A stretch of 64,000 bases of DNA from Bacillus_BD oryzisoli_A (GCF_043641075.1 NZ_JBHZRC010000004.1:62001-126000), one strand, 5' to 3'; counted from the first letter of the stretch, positions 18,650 to 28,621 are shown. The notes: a model not told the origin generated them from the sequence alone. Numbers and translations: made by a program.

Positions 18650-19406
18650 CTTAAATTGTGATATGGGAGAAAGTTTTGGCATCTATGAAATTGGGTCTGA
18701 TGAAGAAATTCTTGATTACATTACATCAGCTAACATTGCTTGTGGCTTCCATGCAGGTGATCCAGCAACCATGCGAAGGACGGTCCAGCTGGCACTTAGT
18801 AAAGGTGTCGGAATTGGAGTACACCCCGGCTTTCAGGATCTTGTTGGATTCGGCCGAAGAGAAATGAAGATATCACCACTGGAAGCCTATGACATAATGA
18901 TTTATCAAATTGGTTCACTCTATGGATTTGCGAAAGCGGAAGGTGCAAAACTGCAGCATGTTAAACCACATGGTGCCTTGTACAATATGGCTGCTAAGGA
19001 TCCAGCACTAGCAGAAGCCATTGCAGAAGCAATCTATAAAATTGATCCAGAATTGATTCTCTACGGTTTGGCTGGAAGCAAATTAATCGATGCAGGGAGA
19101 AAAATTGGTCTCCGTACTGCTAACGAAGTATTTGCGGACCGGACATACCAAGAGGACGGCTCTTTGACCCCCAGAACCAATCCTAATGCACTCATAACAG
19201 ATTCCACTGTATCTGTGAAACAAGTCATTACACTTGTTAAGGAAGGAAGGGTTCGTTCCCTCCAGGGTACCGATGTATTCATCCAGGCAGATACCGTTTG
19301 TATTCACGGGGACGGGAGGGAAGCTTTAGAATTTGCAAAGACACTGTCTGAAGCATTGAAAGAGTCTGGAATTAAACAGAGTATAATCAACCATAACAAA
19401 GAATAG
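18636..19406 (+). CDS. pxpA: 5-oxoprolinase subunit PxpA (LamB/YcsF family)
   Basis: The 256-residue protein carries the LamB/YcsF signature: start VDLNCDMGESFG, ITSANIACGFHAGDPATM, GVHPGFQDLVGFGRR and KPHGALYNM, with conserved His and Asp residues expected to bind metal. It works with PxpB and PxpC to hydrolyse 5-oxoproline, recycling glutamate lost by spontaneous cyclisation. It overlaps pxpC by 14 bases and ends the operon at an intrinsic terminator. The B. subtilis locus also has a transporter (ycsG) and a regulator (kipR); neither is here. Confidence 0.92.
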   Translation: MYTVDLNCDMGESFGIYEIGSDEEILDYITSANIACGFHAGDPATMRRTVQLALSKGVGIGVHPGFQDLVGFGRREMKISPLEAYDIMIYQIGSLYGFAKAEGAKLQHVKPHGALYNMAAKDPALAEAIAEAIYKIDPELILYGLAGSKLIDAGRKIGLRTANEVFADRTYQEDGSLTPRTNPNALITDSTVSVKQVITLVKEGRVRSLQGTDVFIQADTVCIHGDGREALEFAKTLSEALKESGIKQSIINHNKE

Positions 19407-19462
19407 GAATCAATATCTAAATAGTTCAATGGAATACATATGATAGTACAAATCTTCTTTTC

Positions 19463-19495
19463 AAGCCGTTTCCCCTTAAAGGAAGCGGCTTTTTG
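19463..19495 (+). terminator. Intrinsic terminator of the pxp operon
   Basis: AAGCCGTTTCC, short loop, GGAAGCGGCTT, then T-run on the plus strand. Confidence 0.85.
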
Positions 19496-19635
19496 GTAGG
19501 TAAATCTTTAATTATATATGTAATTAATCCTATTAAATTGGATATTTGTGTCATATTTCTAACAATATATTTAATTCCATCACTTCATACAAAAGAATTG
19601 GTACAATATACCCAAATAGGACGGAGGTTATTACG

Positions 19636-21060
19636 ATGAGAACAACAAGATTAATTCTGTTTCTTGTTTTTATACTCATATTAAATGGCTGTAATTCATC
19701 AGAATCCACTGAAAAAGTAGAAAGTGAGACAAAAAATGAATTACCTGCAATAACAATCATCGCCGACTCAGAGCAATCACTTGCGTTGTTTAAAATGGAA
19801 GAAAAAAACATTGAGGAAAAGTTTGGCGTTCGTCTAGAGTATCATTATCCCGATAGGATGAATGATAACCTTGAGGATTTTTTATTTGCCAGCAAAAAAA
19901 CCTATGATATTTATATGCTATTCCCTGCCAAAATACCAGAATATGTTGAACGAGATATGCTGCTGCCACTTGATACATATATTAATAGTTCCAAAGATAT
20001 CGATGATATATTACCTGTTTATCGTAACCTTTATATGAAATTCGACGGTCACGACTACGGAATGGTTTATGATGGAGATACACATCTTTTGTTTTATCGA
20101 AAAGATGTCTTTGAAATGTATAATGATGAATACAAAGCTGAATATGGTAACAATTTAGAGCCGCCTAAAACATGGGATGAATACGATCGAATTTCAAAAT
20201 TCCTTACAAAAGATCAGGATAATGATGGAAAAATCGATTTATACGGCACCGCCATCTTTGGCGGAGACGCTAAAAGGTATATTTGGTTTGCTGAACGTTA
20301 TAACTCTATGGGCGGAAAGTATTTTGACGAGGAAATGAATCCTCTCATTCAAAATGAACTAGGGGTTAAAGCACTACAGGATTTAATCGACCTGAACGAC
20401 AGTGGAGCCACTCCCCCTAATTCCATGTATGATTGGATTGATTTAAATAACGCTTTTCTCCATGGAAACCTTGCCATGGTTGTTCAATGGAGTGACACTT
20501 CTCGTTTTTCTTATGATCATAAAAATTGGGATTCTCAAGTTGAAAATAAAGTTGGTTGGACTCAGGTACCGGCAGATAATCCAGAATCTCCTCGCGGCGG
20601 CGTCTGGATTGGACGTGTGTTAGGTATTTCCAACCAATCATCCCACCCTGATAAGGCTTGGGAAATCATCTCTTATATCACATCAAAGGAAGTTAGTAAA
20701 AAAGCACTTACTTCAAAAGGAACGATTAATGATCCATTTCGTTACAGTCATTTTAATGCTGTTGAGAAAGGAGCATTTCCAACAAAAGAAATAAATGAAG
20801 AATTTTTAAACACTGTGAAATCTAGTCTAACAAACCCAAATGCAGACTTAATGATACCAGGTGGCTGGGAATATATGCAGGCACTCGATGAAAATATCCA
20901 AAAGGCATTAATTCATAATAGTTCTGCCGAGGAAGCTTTACAGCAAACGGCTGCTGAATGGAATGAGATTACACAACGATATGGCCGTAGTGTACAGGCA
21001 AACCATTACAGGCAATGGCTCGACCTCCTGGAGGAGGTAGGTACGTATGAAATGGAATAG
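19636..21060 (+). CDS. Family 1 extracellular solute-binding lipoprotein coupled to a GGDEF-EAL protein
   Basis: The ATG at 19636, after a properly spaced ACGGAGG, gives 474 residues beginning with a lipoprotein signal (lipobox LNGC, Cys19). An upstream in-frame start at 19546 has no ribosome site. The mature part resembles sugar-type solute-binding proteins, with a DFLFASKKTYDIYMLFPAK region and GGVWIGRVLGIS. No transporter permease or ATPase is nearby. Instead the gene overlaps the next one by 14 bases. That gene encodes a membrane c-di-GMP enzyme with an extracellular loop. The binding protein may therefore report a ligand to that enzyme; this is inference. Confidence 0.8.
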   Translation: MRTTRLILFLVFILILNGCNSSESTEKVESETKNELPAITIIADSEQSLALFKMEEKNIEEKFGVRLEYHYPDRMNDNLEDFLFASKKTYDIYMLFPAKIPEYVERDMLLPLDTYINSSKDIDDILPVYRNLYMKFDGHDYGMVYDGDTHLLFYRKDVFEMYNDEYKAEYGNNLEPPKTWDEYDRISKFLTKDQDNDGKIDLYGTAIFGGDAKRYIWFAERYNSMGGKYFDEEMNPLIQNELGVKALQDLIDLNDSGATPPNSMYDWIDLNNAFLHGNLAMVVQWSDTSRFSYDHKNWDSQVENKVGWTQVPADNPESPRGGVWIGRVLGISNQSSHPDKAWEIISYITSKEVSKKALTSKGTINDPFRYSHFNAVEKGAFPTKEINEEFLNTVKSSLTNPNADLMIPGGWEYMQALDENIQKALIHNSSAEEALQQTAAEWNEITQRYGRSVQANHYRQWLDLLEEVGTYEME

Positions 21061-23554
21061 GGGGTTAGTTTTCCAATTTTGGCTGGCCATGAATAGTCTC
21101 GTACTAATAAGTGTACTTACCATTAGTGGTCTTTATGCTTGGAGAGAAACAACGCATCTTGAGGAAAGCTTAAAAAACGAAGGAATGACTGCTGCCAAAA
21201 CACTTAACTCAGCAATTGGATTATCGATGCTTGAAGAGGATTACTCGAACCTCAGCCCTCTTACTTACTCTTTACAATCAGAACCGAATATAGCCTATGT
21301 CATTATTAGAGATAAGGAAGGAACCACTGTTAATCAAAAGGGTGAAACAACAGTGGAGGACCTAATAATCGAAAGAATTCCCATTGAATATTTCCAAGTG
21401 AATGTAGGTGAAGTCGAAATAGGTTTAAAGACTACAACTCTTGCACAACAAAAAAAAATGGTGCTTTCTGATACGATTATTACAGCAATTATCTATTCGC
21501 TTCTTTCTTTAATCTTTTCTTATATTATAAGCACAAGATTGACTGCTCCTATTAAACGATTGATTTCTGCAACAAAGCAGCTGTCAAAAGGGCACCGAAA
21601 TGTGGATGTATTTGAAGACATAGGTGTAATTGAGATTCAACAATTAGCCGTTGAATTCAATAAAATGGCTAGAACCATTCATAGTCATGAAGAAATACTA
21701 GTAAATGAAATTGATAAAGCAACGAAAGATTTGTCTGAAAAAATTGCAATGCTAGAGGTATTTAGAAATATTTCAAATTCAGTGTTAGAGGATGATGTTC
21801 AAAGTTCGGAAGTAATTAAATCCACTTTGGAAAACATCCAGAGTTATTTGGGAGTAAACCATGTGTCATTATCATTTATCAATCAACAAAGGAAACTGGA
21901 AGTATTTCAGCTCGAACAGGATCACACTACATCATCCTTTGAACTTCACCTGGAGGATACCTCCTTTATTGATGCGATAGATCTTAAGAAAATCATCATA
22001 CGTAACCACCTTGCAACACATAGTGGTTCCTATTTTGAACAGATGCTAATAAAAGAAGGAATGAAGTCACTATTAATTTTACCTATTATTGCCAAAAATA
22101 AAGCAATTGGCACTTTGAATATTAGCTGTAAAGAAGAAAACTTCTTTTTAGAAGAATTGATTGAACAGCTGACAGCTTTTACGAATCATATCGCTCTTGC
22201 CTTTGATAGGGTTGCAGCTTATGAATCGTTACATAAATCTGCCTACCATGATTATTTGACAGGTTTACCAAATTTCCGATTATTTAAGATGTGTTTACAG
22301 GATGCATTAGAACAAGCAAAATTAAATAATACATTTGTAGCAGTTTTGTTTTTAGATTTGGATCGGTTCAAAGCTGTTAATGATACGTTTGGTCATGCAA
22401 CAGGCGACCTTTTATTAAAGTATATATCCAAACAAATTGTATCTTGTTTAGATGAAGGAGATACAGCTTCCAGAATAGGCGGTGATGAATTTACTGTTTT
22501 ATTACCTTGTCTGGCAGAGACTACACAAGCCGTCGCCATCGCAACAAAAATAATGAAGGCTTTAGAAAATCCAGTAATCATAAAGGGCTATAAAATCCCT
22601 ATATCAACTAGTATTGGAATTTCCTTTTATCCCAAGGATGGGACAGATGCTGATACTTTGATAAAGCTAGCAGACCGTGCCATGTACAAGGTGAAACAAC
22701 AGGGAAAAAATAATTACGCTTTTTATACAAAACAAGAGGATAAATATACTGTCAATCAAATTCTACTAGAGAATAATATTCGTAAAGCCATTAATAAAAA
22801 TGAATTAGCCGTCTATTATCAACCGAAAATTAACATTCAGGATGGCACTGTTTCCGGTGTCGAGGCTCTAGTCCGCTGGCTGCACCCGGAAAAAGGAGTG
22901 ATCCCGCCTGAAAGCTTTATTCCTCAAGCGGAGGAAACTGGGCTCATTATTCCAATCGGTGAATTTGTTCTACGTCAAGCCTGTCTGCAATGTGTTAAAT
23001 GGCAAAAAATAGGACTGCCTCCTATACCAGTTTCGGTAAATTTATCTCCTCATCAATTTTTGCAGTCAACTCTTGTCAGTAATATTGAAAGGATTATTAA
23101 AGAAACAGGCATTCAACCGGAACTGTTAGAGCTTGAGATTACAGAAGGTATGTCAATGGATATCTCACGATCGATTGTTATCCTACAGGCATTAAAGGAT
23201 ATAGGGGTTCGCATCGTTGTGGATGATTTCGGAACCGGCTATAGTTCACTAAGTTATTTACATCAGCTGCCTATTGACACTGTAAAAATCGATAAAGCCT
23301 TTATTAATGATATGACCAATGATCATCATAATGAAGCAATTGTCTCTACCATCATTAATATGGCTCATAACTTAAATTTAACTGTTATAGCTGAGGGTGC
23401 AGAGACTGAAGAGCAGGTAATCTATTTAAAAAAATCCCTCTGTGACGATATCCAAGGCTTCTATTTCAGCAAACCTGTTCCAGCTGTAAAATTTGAAAAG
23501 CTCTACTCACAGCTTGTGATGGACGCACAAAAAACGAGACTTTTATATGCATAA
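21047..23554 (+). CDS. Membrane sensor with HAMP, GAF, GGDEF and EAL domains (c-di-GMP turnover)
   Basis: An 835-residue protein. One membrane segment (about 7-28), an extracellular loop (to about 140), a second membrane segment (about 145-165), HAMP (about 160-215), a coiled linker, GAF (about 235-390), GGDEF (about 395-560) and EAL (about 575-825). The diguanylate cyclase motif is intact (RIGGDEF, residues 478-482). The inhibitory RxxD site is replaced by DEGD. The phosphodiesterase motif is intact (VEALVRW, 606-608) with DDFGTGYSSL and KIDKAF. It could make or break c-di-GMP. The ATG lies in the last codons of the solute-binding lipoprotein gene behind GGAGGAGG, so the two are coupled. Confidence 0.92.
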   Translation: MKWNRGLVFQFWLAMNSLVLISVLTISGLYAWRETTHLEESLKNEGMTAAKTLNSAIGLSMLEEDYSNLSPLTYSLQSEPNIAYVIIRDKEGTTVNQKGETTVEDLIIERIPIEYFQVNVGEVEIGLKTTTLAQQKKMVLSDTIITAIIYSLLSLIFSYIISTRLTAPIKRLISATKQLSKGHRNVDVFEDIGVIEIQQLAVEFNKMARTIHSHEEILVNEIDKATKDLSEKIAMLEVFRNISNSVLEDDVQSSEVIKSTLENIQSYLGVNHVSLSFINQQRKLEVFQLEQDHTTSSFELHLEDTSFIDAIDLKKIIIRNHLATHSGSYFEQMLIKEGMKSLLILPIIAKNKAIGTLNISCKEENFFLEELIEQLTAFTNHIALAFDRVAAYESLHKSAYHDYLTGLPNFRLFKMCLQDALEQAKLNNTFVAVLFLDLDRFKAVNDTFGHATGDLLLKYISKQIVSCLDEGDTASRIGGDEFTVLLPCLAETTQAVAIATKIMKALENPVIIKGYKIPISTSIGISFYPKDGTDADTLIKLADRAMYKVKQQGKNNYAFYTKQEDKYTVNQILLENNIRKAINKNELAVYYQPKINIQDGTVSGVEALVRWLHPEKGVIPPESFIPQAEETGLIIPIGEFVLRQACLQCVKWQKIGLPPIPVSVNLSPHQFLQSTLVSNIERIIKETGIQPELLELEITEGMSMDISRSIVILQALKDIGVRIVVDDFGTGYSSLSYLHQLPIDTVKIDKAFINDMTNDHHNEAIVSTIINMAHNLNLTVIAEGAETEEQVIYLKKSLCDDIQGFYFSKPVPAVKFEKLYSQLVMDAQKTRLLYA

Positions 23555-23570
23555 TACACTCCAAATGAAA

Positions 23571-23612
23571 GAACCTGCTAAAAGATAATTTTAGGTAGGT
23601 TCTCTTTTTTTA
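23571..23612 (+). terminator. Terminator of the GGDEF-EAL operon
   Basis: GAACCTGCTAAAA...TTTTAGGTAGGTTC stem followed by T7 between convergent genes. Confidence 0.8.
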
Positions 23613-24314
23613 ACGATAAAAAAAAATCGTCAAGGTTTCTTTTTGATCCATCGTCGCTAACAGAATTTGATGCAATTCAGCATTGTAGTTTGATTTCAGC
23701 TTACGTTTTATCCACTCTTCATCCTTACCAAGCTGATTCAATTCGTGAAAAATCAACTTACCCTCTTTAATTACAGTTCTAGGAAAAGAAAACGGTTTTG
23801 CCGGAATATTCATGTCTGCTTTTGTTACGGTTTGTTGTTGAGTCTTCAAGAAGATAGAGATTGTTCCATCTGGTTCCCATAATGCGAGAGAAACATCCTT
23901 GACATCTGATACTTTTTGTTTTCTAATTTCTGATAAAAGTACATCGAGTGAAATTCTTGCTTTCGATAAATTTTTATATATAATTTGACTATCTTTTATT
24001 AATGGAAAGGCTTGACCGTGTAAAAGAGTTCTAAAGCCTTGAAATTTTAAAATAAGAAAAATCGTACATAAATATAAAATGATTAACACAGTCATCGTTA
24101 TCATTGAACCCTTTAATCCTAAATGTTCGTCGGATAATGGATGGGCCATGATGTTTCCGATAGTTAAGGCAATGACAAAATCAATTAGCCTTAGTTGTGA
24201 GATAGATCGTTGGCCCATTATCCTCGCAGAAATCAACATAAAGAAGAAAGTTACTACTGCTCTTAACACCCATTGTATGGTAGTAAGAGATTCCTGACTA
24301 TGAAAAAATTCCAT
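23610..24314 (-). CDS. DUF421/YetF-family membrane protein
   Basis: The 234-residue protein has three N-terminal membrane segments (about 15-37, 43-65 and 70-92) and a cytoplasmic C-terminal domain, the architecture of the Bacillus YetF/YkjA/YrbG group. Family landmarks are the segments ARIMGQRSISQLRLIDFVIALTIG and NLSKARISLDVLLSEIRKQ. Function is not well established; some members are associated with spore or envelope properties. A ribosome site GGGGG precedes the ATG at about the normal distance. It is convergent with the GGDEF-EAL gene and shares its terminator region. Confidence 0.85.
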   Translation of the reverse strand: MEFFHSQESLTTIQWVLRAVVTFFFMLISARIMGQRSISQLRLIDFVIALTIGNIMAHPLSDEHLGLKGSMITMTVLIILYLCTIFLILKFQGFRTLLHGQAFPLIKDSQIIYKNLSKARISLDVLLSEIRKQKVSDVKDVSLALWEPDGTISIFLKTQQQTVTKADMNIPAKPFSFPRTVIKEGKLIFHELNQLGKDEEWIKRKLKSNYNAELHQILLATMDQKETLTIFFYR

Positions 24315-24382
24315 TTTATCCCCCTTCCCTATAAAAGTTGCAGGTTTATTCTTACCAAATAAAGGTTATTTTATGTTGAAAG

Positions 24383-24415
24383 CAAAAAAGCAGACATTTC
24401 CTATGTCTGCCTTTT
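24383..24415 (-). terminator. Terminator after the FAH-family gene
   Basis: Minus-strand GGCAGACAT, five-base loop, ATGTCTGC then T6. Confidence 0.8.
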
Positions 24416-24427
24416 TCCTTTGTTTAT

Positions 24428-25291
24428 TTATTTTAGTACATTCACTAATGTGCCAATTTGTTCAACTGAAACTTGAACCTCGTCACCTGGTTTTAACCAT
24501 TCTTGCTGCTCTTCTGGATAGCCTAGAACGACTCCTTCAGGTGTTCCTGAAAAAATGATATCTCCAGGTTTCAACGTCATATATTCGGATATATAGCTAA
24601 TAAGTGTTGCACAATCAAATATCATATCACGAGTATTTGCCTTTTGTTTCACATCACCATTAACTCTACATTCAATATCCAGGTTAGACGGGTCTAATTC
24701 ATCCGCTGTCACCAAATAAGGGCCGACTGGTCCAAAGTTATCAAGGGATTTTCCAAGCAGCCATTGCCCGCTTCTGAATTGCAAATCTCGAGCTGAAAGG
24801 TCATTTCCAACCGTATAGCCAAATACATAGGAAAGCGCTTCCTCCTTCGATACATTCGCTGCTTCTTTGCCAATGACAATCACTAGCTCCACTTCATAAT
24901 CAAATTTTTCAGCACCTTTCGGCAACTCAATTGTTTGATTATGAGCAGCCAATGAGTTGTTAAACTTGCTGAATAGAACTGGAGACGTTGGAATATCCAT
25001 GTTTGATTCGTTGGCATGATCCACATAATTTAAACCTACACAAATAATCTTTTCCGGATTCGTTACACATGGTGCGTAAACAAGGTCCTCCTCTAAAAGA
25101 TAAGCTGTTTCCTTCTCTAATAATGAACTTAATTGCATGATAGCTGTGTCTCCACCAGCAATTACATCCTCTATTTTCGTTGGCATATCAAGGGCATAAG
25201 TCTTAGCAGCCTGTTCTACATCTATAATTCCTTGATCTGTTTTGATGCCTAAGCGTATGGAATCGCCATTTTTATAATTGATAAATCTCAA
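24428..25291 (-). CDS. Fumarylacetoacetate hydrolase-family protein
   Basis: The TTG at 25291, eight bases after AAGGGG, gives MRFINYKNGD and 287 residues. The frame extends to an ATG at 25309, but that overlaps the ribosome site. The FAH core is complete, with metal ligands in FDYEVELVIVIG (two Glu) and the following GNDLSARDLQ segment, and the C-terminal DIIFSGTPEGV. Family members hydrolyse, decarboxylate or isomerise 2-oxo acids (for example oxaloacetate decarboxylase or 4-hydroxyphenylacetate pathway enzymes). The neighbours do not fix the substrate. Single-gene unit. Confidence 0.85.
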   Translation of the reverse strand: MRFINYKNGDSIRLGIKTDQGIIDVEQAAKTYALDMPTKIEDVIAGGDTAIMQLSSLLEKETAYLLEEDLVYAPCVTNPEKIICVGLNYVDHANESNMDIPTSPVLFSKFNNSLAAHNQTIELPKGAEKFDYEVELVIVIGKEAANVSKEEALSYVFGYTVGNDLSARDLQFRSGQWLLGKSLDNFGPVGPYLVTADELDPSNLDIECRVNGDVKQKANTRDMIFDCATLISYISEYMTLKPGDIIFSGTPEGVVLGYPEEQQEWLKPGDEVQVSVEQIGTLVNVLK

Positions 25292-25551
25292 TGTAAGTCC
25301 CCTTTTCATTATGTTTTTACTCTAGATTAATTAAAAATCAGAATATTACTTAATTCTACTGACATTGTGATATTCCCTTCATATATTTACTGAATTTCGA
25401 GCTTCTTTTTAATAATTTTACAGAATTTTTGGGCTTGATTAGTAATGGATATTTCAGTTCATTTGTTGTATTCCAATAAGATTAGTAGTATTTTAGTAAT
25501 AAGAACGTTTATTATGGTAAATAGTTAAACAAATGGGGAGTGATTTATTAC

Positions 25552-26079
25552 ATGAATGTTTTTGATGCAATTCAAAAAAGAAGAGAAATTACTCAGTTTC
25601 TACAAAAGCAGATAGCGGCAGAGACATTGGAGCAAATAGTAACGGCAGGTTATCTAGCCCCTGCAGGCAATAATCTTCCATCAAGAGAACTCATTTTAGT
25701 AACAGAGCCTAACTCGTTACAACACTTATCACAAGCTACACCTTTTGTACCATGGTTATCACAAGCAGCAGCAGCCATAGTTATTACCGGACGGCCGGAT
25801 ATCAGCAAGTATTGGCTCCAGGATTCCTCGATTGCGAGTGGATTTATTTGGTTGTCAGCGGTTGAATTAGGAATAGGTGCTGCATTTGGTGCAATTTATC
25901 ATTCCGAGGATAAGGAGGAGTCAGAGCGAAGAGAGAATTATGTACGTGAACACCTCCATATTCCTCGTGACAGACGTGTTGTAGCCATTTTAGGCTTAGG
26001 ATACCCTGAAAAAGAGCCGCCTGCAAAAACCTTATTGCCAAAGGATTCCATTATCCATTACGGCCTGTTTACCGAATAA
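25552..26079 (+). CDS. Nitroreductase-family FMN-dependent protein
   Basis: The ATG at 25552 after GGGGAG gives MNVFDAIQKRREITQFLQKQI and 175 residues. This is the usual FMN-contacting start of small nitroreductase-family proteins. Later come APAGNNLPSRE, a SQAAAAIVIT strand and the ASGFIWLSAVELGIGAAFGAIY helix. These homodimers bind FMN and reduce nitro groups, quinones or flavins with NAD(P)H. The natural substrate is unknown. It is followed by a hairpin that may terminate it before the EamA gene. Confidence 0.85.
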   Translation: MNVFDAIQKRREITQFLQKQIAAETLEQIVTAGYLAPAGNNLPSRELILVTEPNSLQHLSQATPFVPWLSQAAAAIVITGRPDISKYWLQDSSIASGFIWLSAVELGIGAAFGAIYHSEDKEESERRENYVREHLHIPRDRRVVAILGLGYPEKEPPAKTLLPKDSIIHYGLFTE

Positions 26080-26149
26080 TATAACAACGACCTTGATAAT
26101 ATTGGTTTACAATTCTTATTTGCCTTCTTTATAATAAAAATAAACGATG

Positions 26150-26190
26150 AAAATACCACTCACCTTTAATCAAGGCGGGTGGTTTTATTG
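26150..26190 (+). terminator. Probable terminator/attenuator between nitroreductase and EamA genes
   Basis: ACCACTCACCTT, five-base loop, AAGGCGGGTGGT followed by TTTATT. It ends about 20 bases before the EamA gene's ribosome site, so it could terminate the first gene or attenuate the second. Confidence 0.55.
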
Positions 26191-26212
26191 TGTTGTGAGT
26201 AAGGAGGAAATG

Positions 26213-27100
26213 ATGAGTATTTGGAAATATGCTTTCCTAGTTTTTCTTGGAGGCTGCTCATATGGAGTTGTATCAACATTTGTAAAGCTTGCCTACTCTG
26301 AAGGATTTACTGTAAATGATGTAACAGGGACACAGTATTTTTTTGGCAGCATCATGCTTTGGATTCTATCCATTTTTATTCCAAAGGGTAGCTTAAACGT
26401 TAGACAATTGTTGATTTTACTAATAAGTGGAACGCCTATGGGGTTAACCGGTATTTTTTACAATCAATCACTTAAATATGTCGATGCATCTTTAGCTATT
26501 ATCCTGTTACTGCAATTCACTTGGATTGGAATGATCTTGCAATTTTTCTTAGATAAAAAAGCACCAAGTCGAAAAAACCTAATTGCTACTGCTGTTATTC
26601 TTACCGGTTCTATACTGGCATCGGGAATTTTGTCTGCCAGTCTCTCTTTTTCATTAATTGGTTGCTGCTGGGGATTACTATCAGCATTGTCCTTTGCATC
26701 CTTCATCTATATTAGTGGACGCTCTACAGTCGCTATCCATCCGATTCGAAAAAGTGCGATTATGACTACTGGAGCAACGATTCTAGTATTTTGTATTTTA
26801 CCACCAAGTTTTCTCACGAATGGTTCACTTCTTGATGGCTTGCTTCCCTATGCTTTGTTTTTTGCATTTTTCGGATCCTTTCTCCCACCGCTTTTGTTTA
26901 ATATCGGAATGCCAAAAGTCGGCAGCGGACTTGGAAACATCTTAAGTGCATCTGAATTACCTACTGCTGTAACCATGTCCACTCTTATTCTTCAAGAAAA
27001 TGTCACGCCTTCTCAATGGATTGGTGTTTCTATTATTCTAGTTGGGATCGCTTATCCTAATCTAAAGAAGACGTTTAACGCGAAAATGAAAGGAAGTTAA
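26213..27100 (+). CDS. EamA/DMT-family membrane transporter
   Basis: The ATG at 26213, spaced from AAGGAGG, gives MSIWKYAFLVFLGGCSYG and 295 residues with about ten hydrophobic segments in two EamA repeats. In-frame codons upstream read through a terminator-like hairpin and are not coding. Drug/metabolite transporters of this type export amino acids or other metabolites. The substrate is not visible. A TPxGLTGIFYNQSLKYVDAS stretch in repeat 1 is typical. It ends in its own terminator, whose stem overlaps the stop codon. Confidence 0.85.
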   Translation: MSIWKYAFLVFLGGCSYGVVSTFVKLAYSEGFTVNDVTGTQYFFGSIMLWILSIFIPKGSLNVRQLLILLISGTPMGLTGIFYNQSLKYVDASLAIILLLQFTWIGMILQFFLDKKAPSRKNLIATAVILTGSILASGILSASLSFSLIGCCWGLLSALSFASFIYISGRSTVAIHPIRKSAIMTTGATILVFCILPPSFLTNGSLLDGLLPYALFFAFFGSFLPPLLFNIGMPKVGSGLGNILSASELPTAVTMSTLILQENVTPSQWIGVSIILVGIAYPNLKKTFNAKMKGS

Positions 27101-27119
27101 TTCTCCCTTTCATTTTTTT
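27084..27119 (+). terminator. Terminator overlapping the EamA gene stop
   Basis: AAATGAAAGG...CCCTTTCATTT stem with T7. The left arm encodes the last residues of the transporter. Confidence 0.75.
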
Positions 27120-27168
27120 GACTATATTTATTTCATTACAAAGTAGATTCAGACCGTAATCCTGCCTT

Positions 27169-28488
27169 TTAATAGCGCTTTCTTTTTGAAGATCCAGGTA
27201 TCCCCATTTCCTCACGATATTTCGCCACGGTACGACGAGATATTTGTATCCCATTTTTCATGAGTAATTCAACAATCATTTGATCTGAAATCGGCTTTTC
27301 TTTATTTTCTTTTTCAATCAATTCCTTGATTTGTTCCTTAATAACCACAGATGATTCACTATCCATATTATTACGTTTTGAAAGACCTGTTGAAAATAAA
27401 TCCTTTACTTTGAAAAGTCCATGCGGTGTTTGAATATATTTATTGCTTGTTGCCCTGCTGATTGTAGACTCATGAAAGCCAAGCTGCTCAGATAGATCCT
27501 TTAAGGTCATTGGTTTTAATTTATTCATTCCATATTTAAAAAAGTCACTTTGCCTCTCTAGGATAGCCTCTGTTACTTTATAGAGTGTATATTTTCTTTG
27601 CGAAATACCATTCATTAGTATAGCTACTTCATGCTGTTTCTTTTTAATATATTCCTCCTCATTTTTCATATCTTTATATAAAGGATTAATTGTAATTTGA
27701 GGAATCATACTGTCATTAACAATAATTACATATTCATCATTAACTTTTTCTACCGTTACATCGGGAATGATATATTGTGTCATTTCATGATGATACTCAC
27801 TACAAGGACGGGGATTTAAGGATTTAATAAAATCCGCTGCTTCCTGAATTTCCTGTACAGTAACATTAAATAGCTTGGCCATTTTATGATAGCGTTTTGC
27901 AGCCAGATCCTCCATATGATGCTCGATGATACGATAGGCTAATGAGTGACAATCCAGCAGTGCTGCCGTTTGGATTAAGAGGCATTCTTTTAAGTTTCGG
28001 GCACCTACTCCGACCGGGTCAAGCGATTGTAAAGTGGAAACCGCCGCATCCATTTCCTCCATTGAAACATTCAAAATATGAGCCGCAATCGCTGGCTCTA
28101 TTTCTAAATACCCATGATGATTTAAATGACCAATTAGAAATTTCAGGATACATCTTTGGCCCTTTGTGATGGTCGAAATAGTCATGATTTGCTCTAGTAA
28201 ATGCCTTTCAAGGGTAAAAACCGTATCAGAGTAATGGATAATAGGATCGTAATCATTATCACCATTAAAAGTGCCGTACGATGTGTTCGTATTATTATAA
28301 TTACGCGTGACAAATTCCATGCTCGTGTTTTCTTTAATTTCTAAAAGAGGATTCTCAACAGCCTGCTGTTTTAGATAATCGATCAATTCATGGGAAGAAT
28401 ATTGCAGAATGTTGATCGATTGCCGAAGCTCGGGTGTTAACGTCAACTTTAGGCTTTGATACTGATTTAAATTCATTCCTAATTGCAT
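27169..28488 (-). CDS. sigL: RNA polymerase sigma-54 factor (SigL/RpoN)
   Basis: The ATG at 28488, after AGGTGA, gives MQLGMNLNQYQSLKLTLTPELRQSI and 439 residues. Region I is Gln/Leu-rich as expected for contact with enhancer-binding proteins. A core-binding domain follows. The C-terminal RpoN box (SRRTVAKYRE) that reads the -24 element is intact. The codon frame reaches a GTG at 28497 that overlaps the ribosome site. Sigma-54 holoenzyme needs an AAA+ activator, and two such activators plus six promoter matches lie within the next 16 kb. Its immediate neighbours are not co-transcribed. Confidence 0.95.
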   Translation of the reverse strand: MQLGMNLNQYQSLKLTLTPELRQSINILQYSSHELIDYLKQQAVENPLLEIKENTSMEFVTRNYNNTNTSYGTFNGDNDYDPIIHYSDTVFTLERHLLEQIMTISTITKGQRCILKFLIGHLNHHGYLEIEPAIAAHILNVSMEEMDAAVSTLQSLDPVGVGARNLKECLLIQTAALLDCHSLAYRIIEHHMEDLAAKRYHKMAKLFNVTVQEIQEAADFIKSLNPRPCSEYHHEMTQYIIPDVTVEKVNDEYVIIVNDSMIPQITINPLYKDMKNEEEYIKKKQHEVAILMNGISQRKYTLYKVTEAILERQSDFFKYGMNKLKPMTLKDLSEQLGFHESTISRATSNKYIQTPHGLFKVKDLFSTGLSKRNNMDSESSVVIKEQIKELIEKENKEKPISDQMIVELLMKNGIQISRRTVAKYREEMGIPGSSKRKRY

Positions 28489-28621
28489 ATCACTCACCTA
28501 TTATTCTAATAATTTTGAATTATCGTAATCTTATATATAGTATAATACCCTATTTTTCATTATATGAATAGGATTATGTAATATTTTCTTACAATAATTT
28601 AGTCGAAATGTAAGTCATTTA

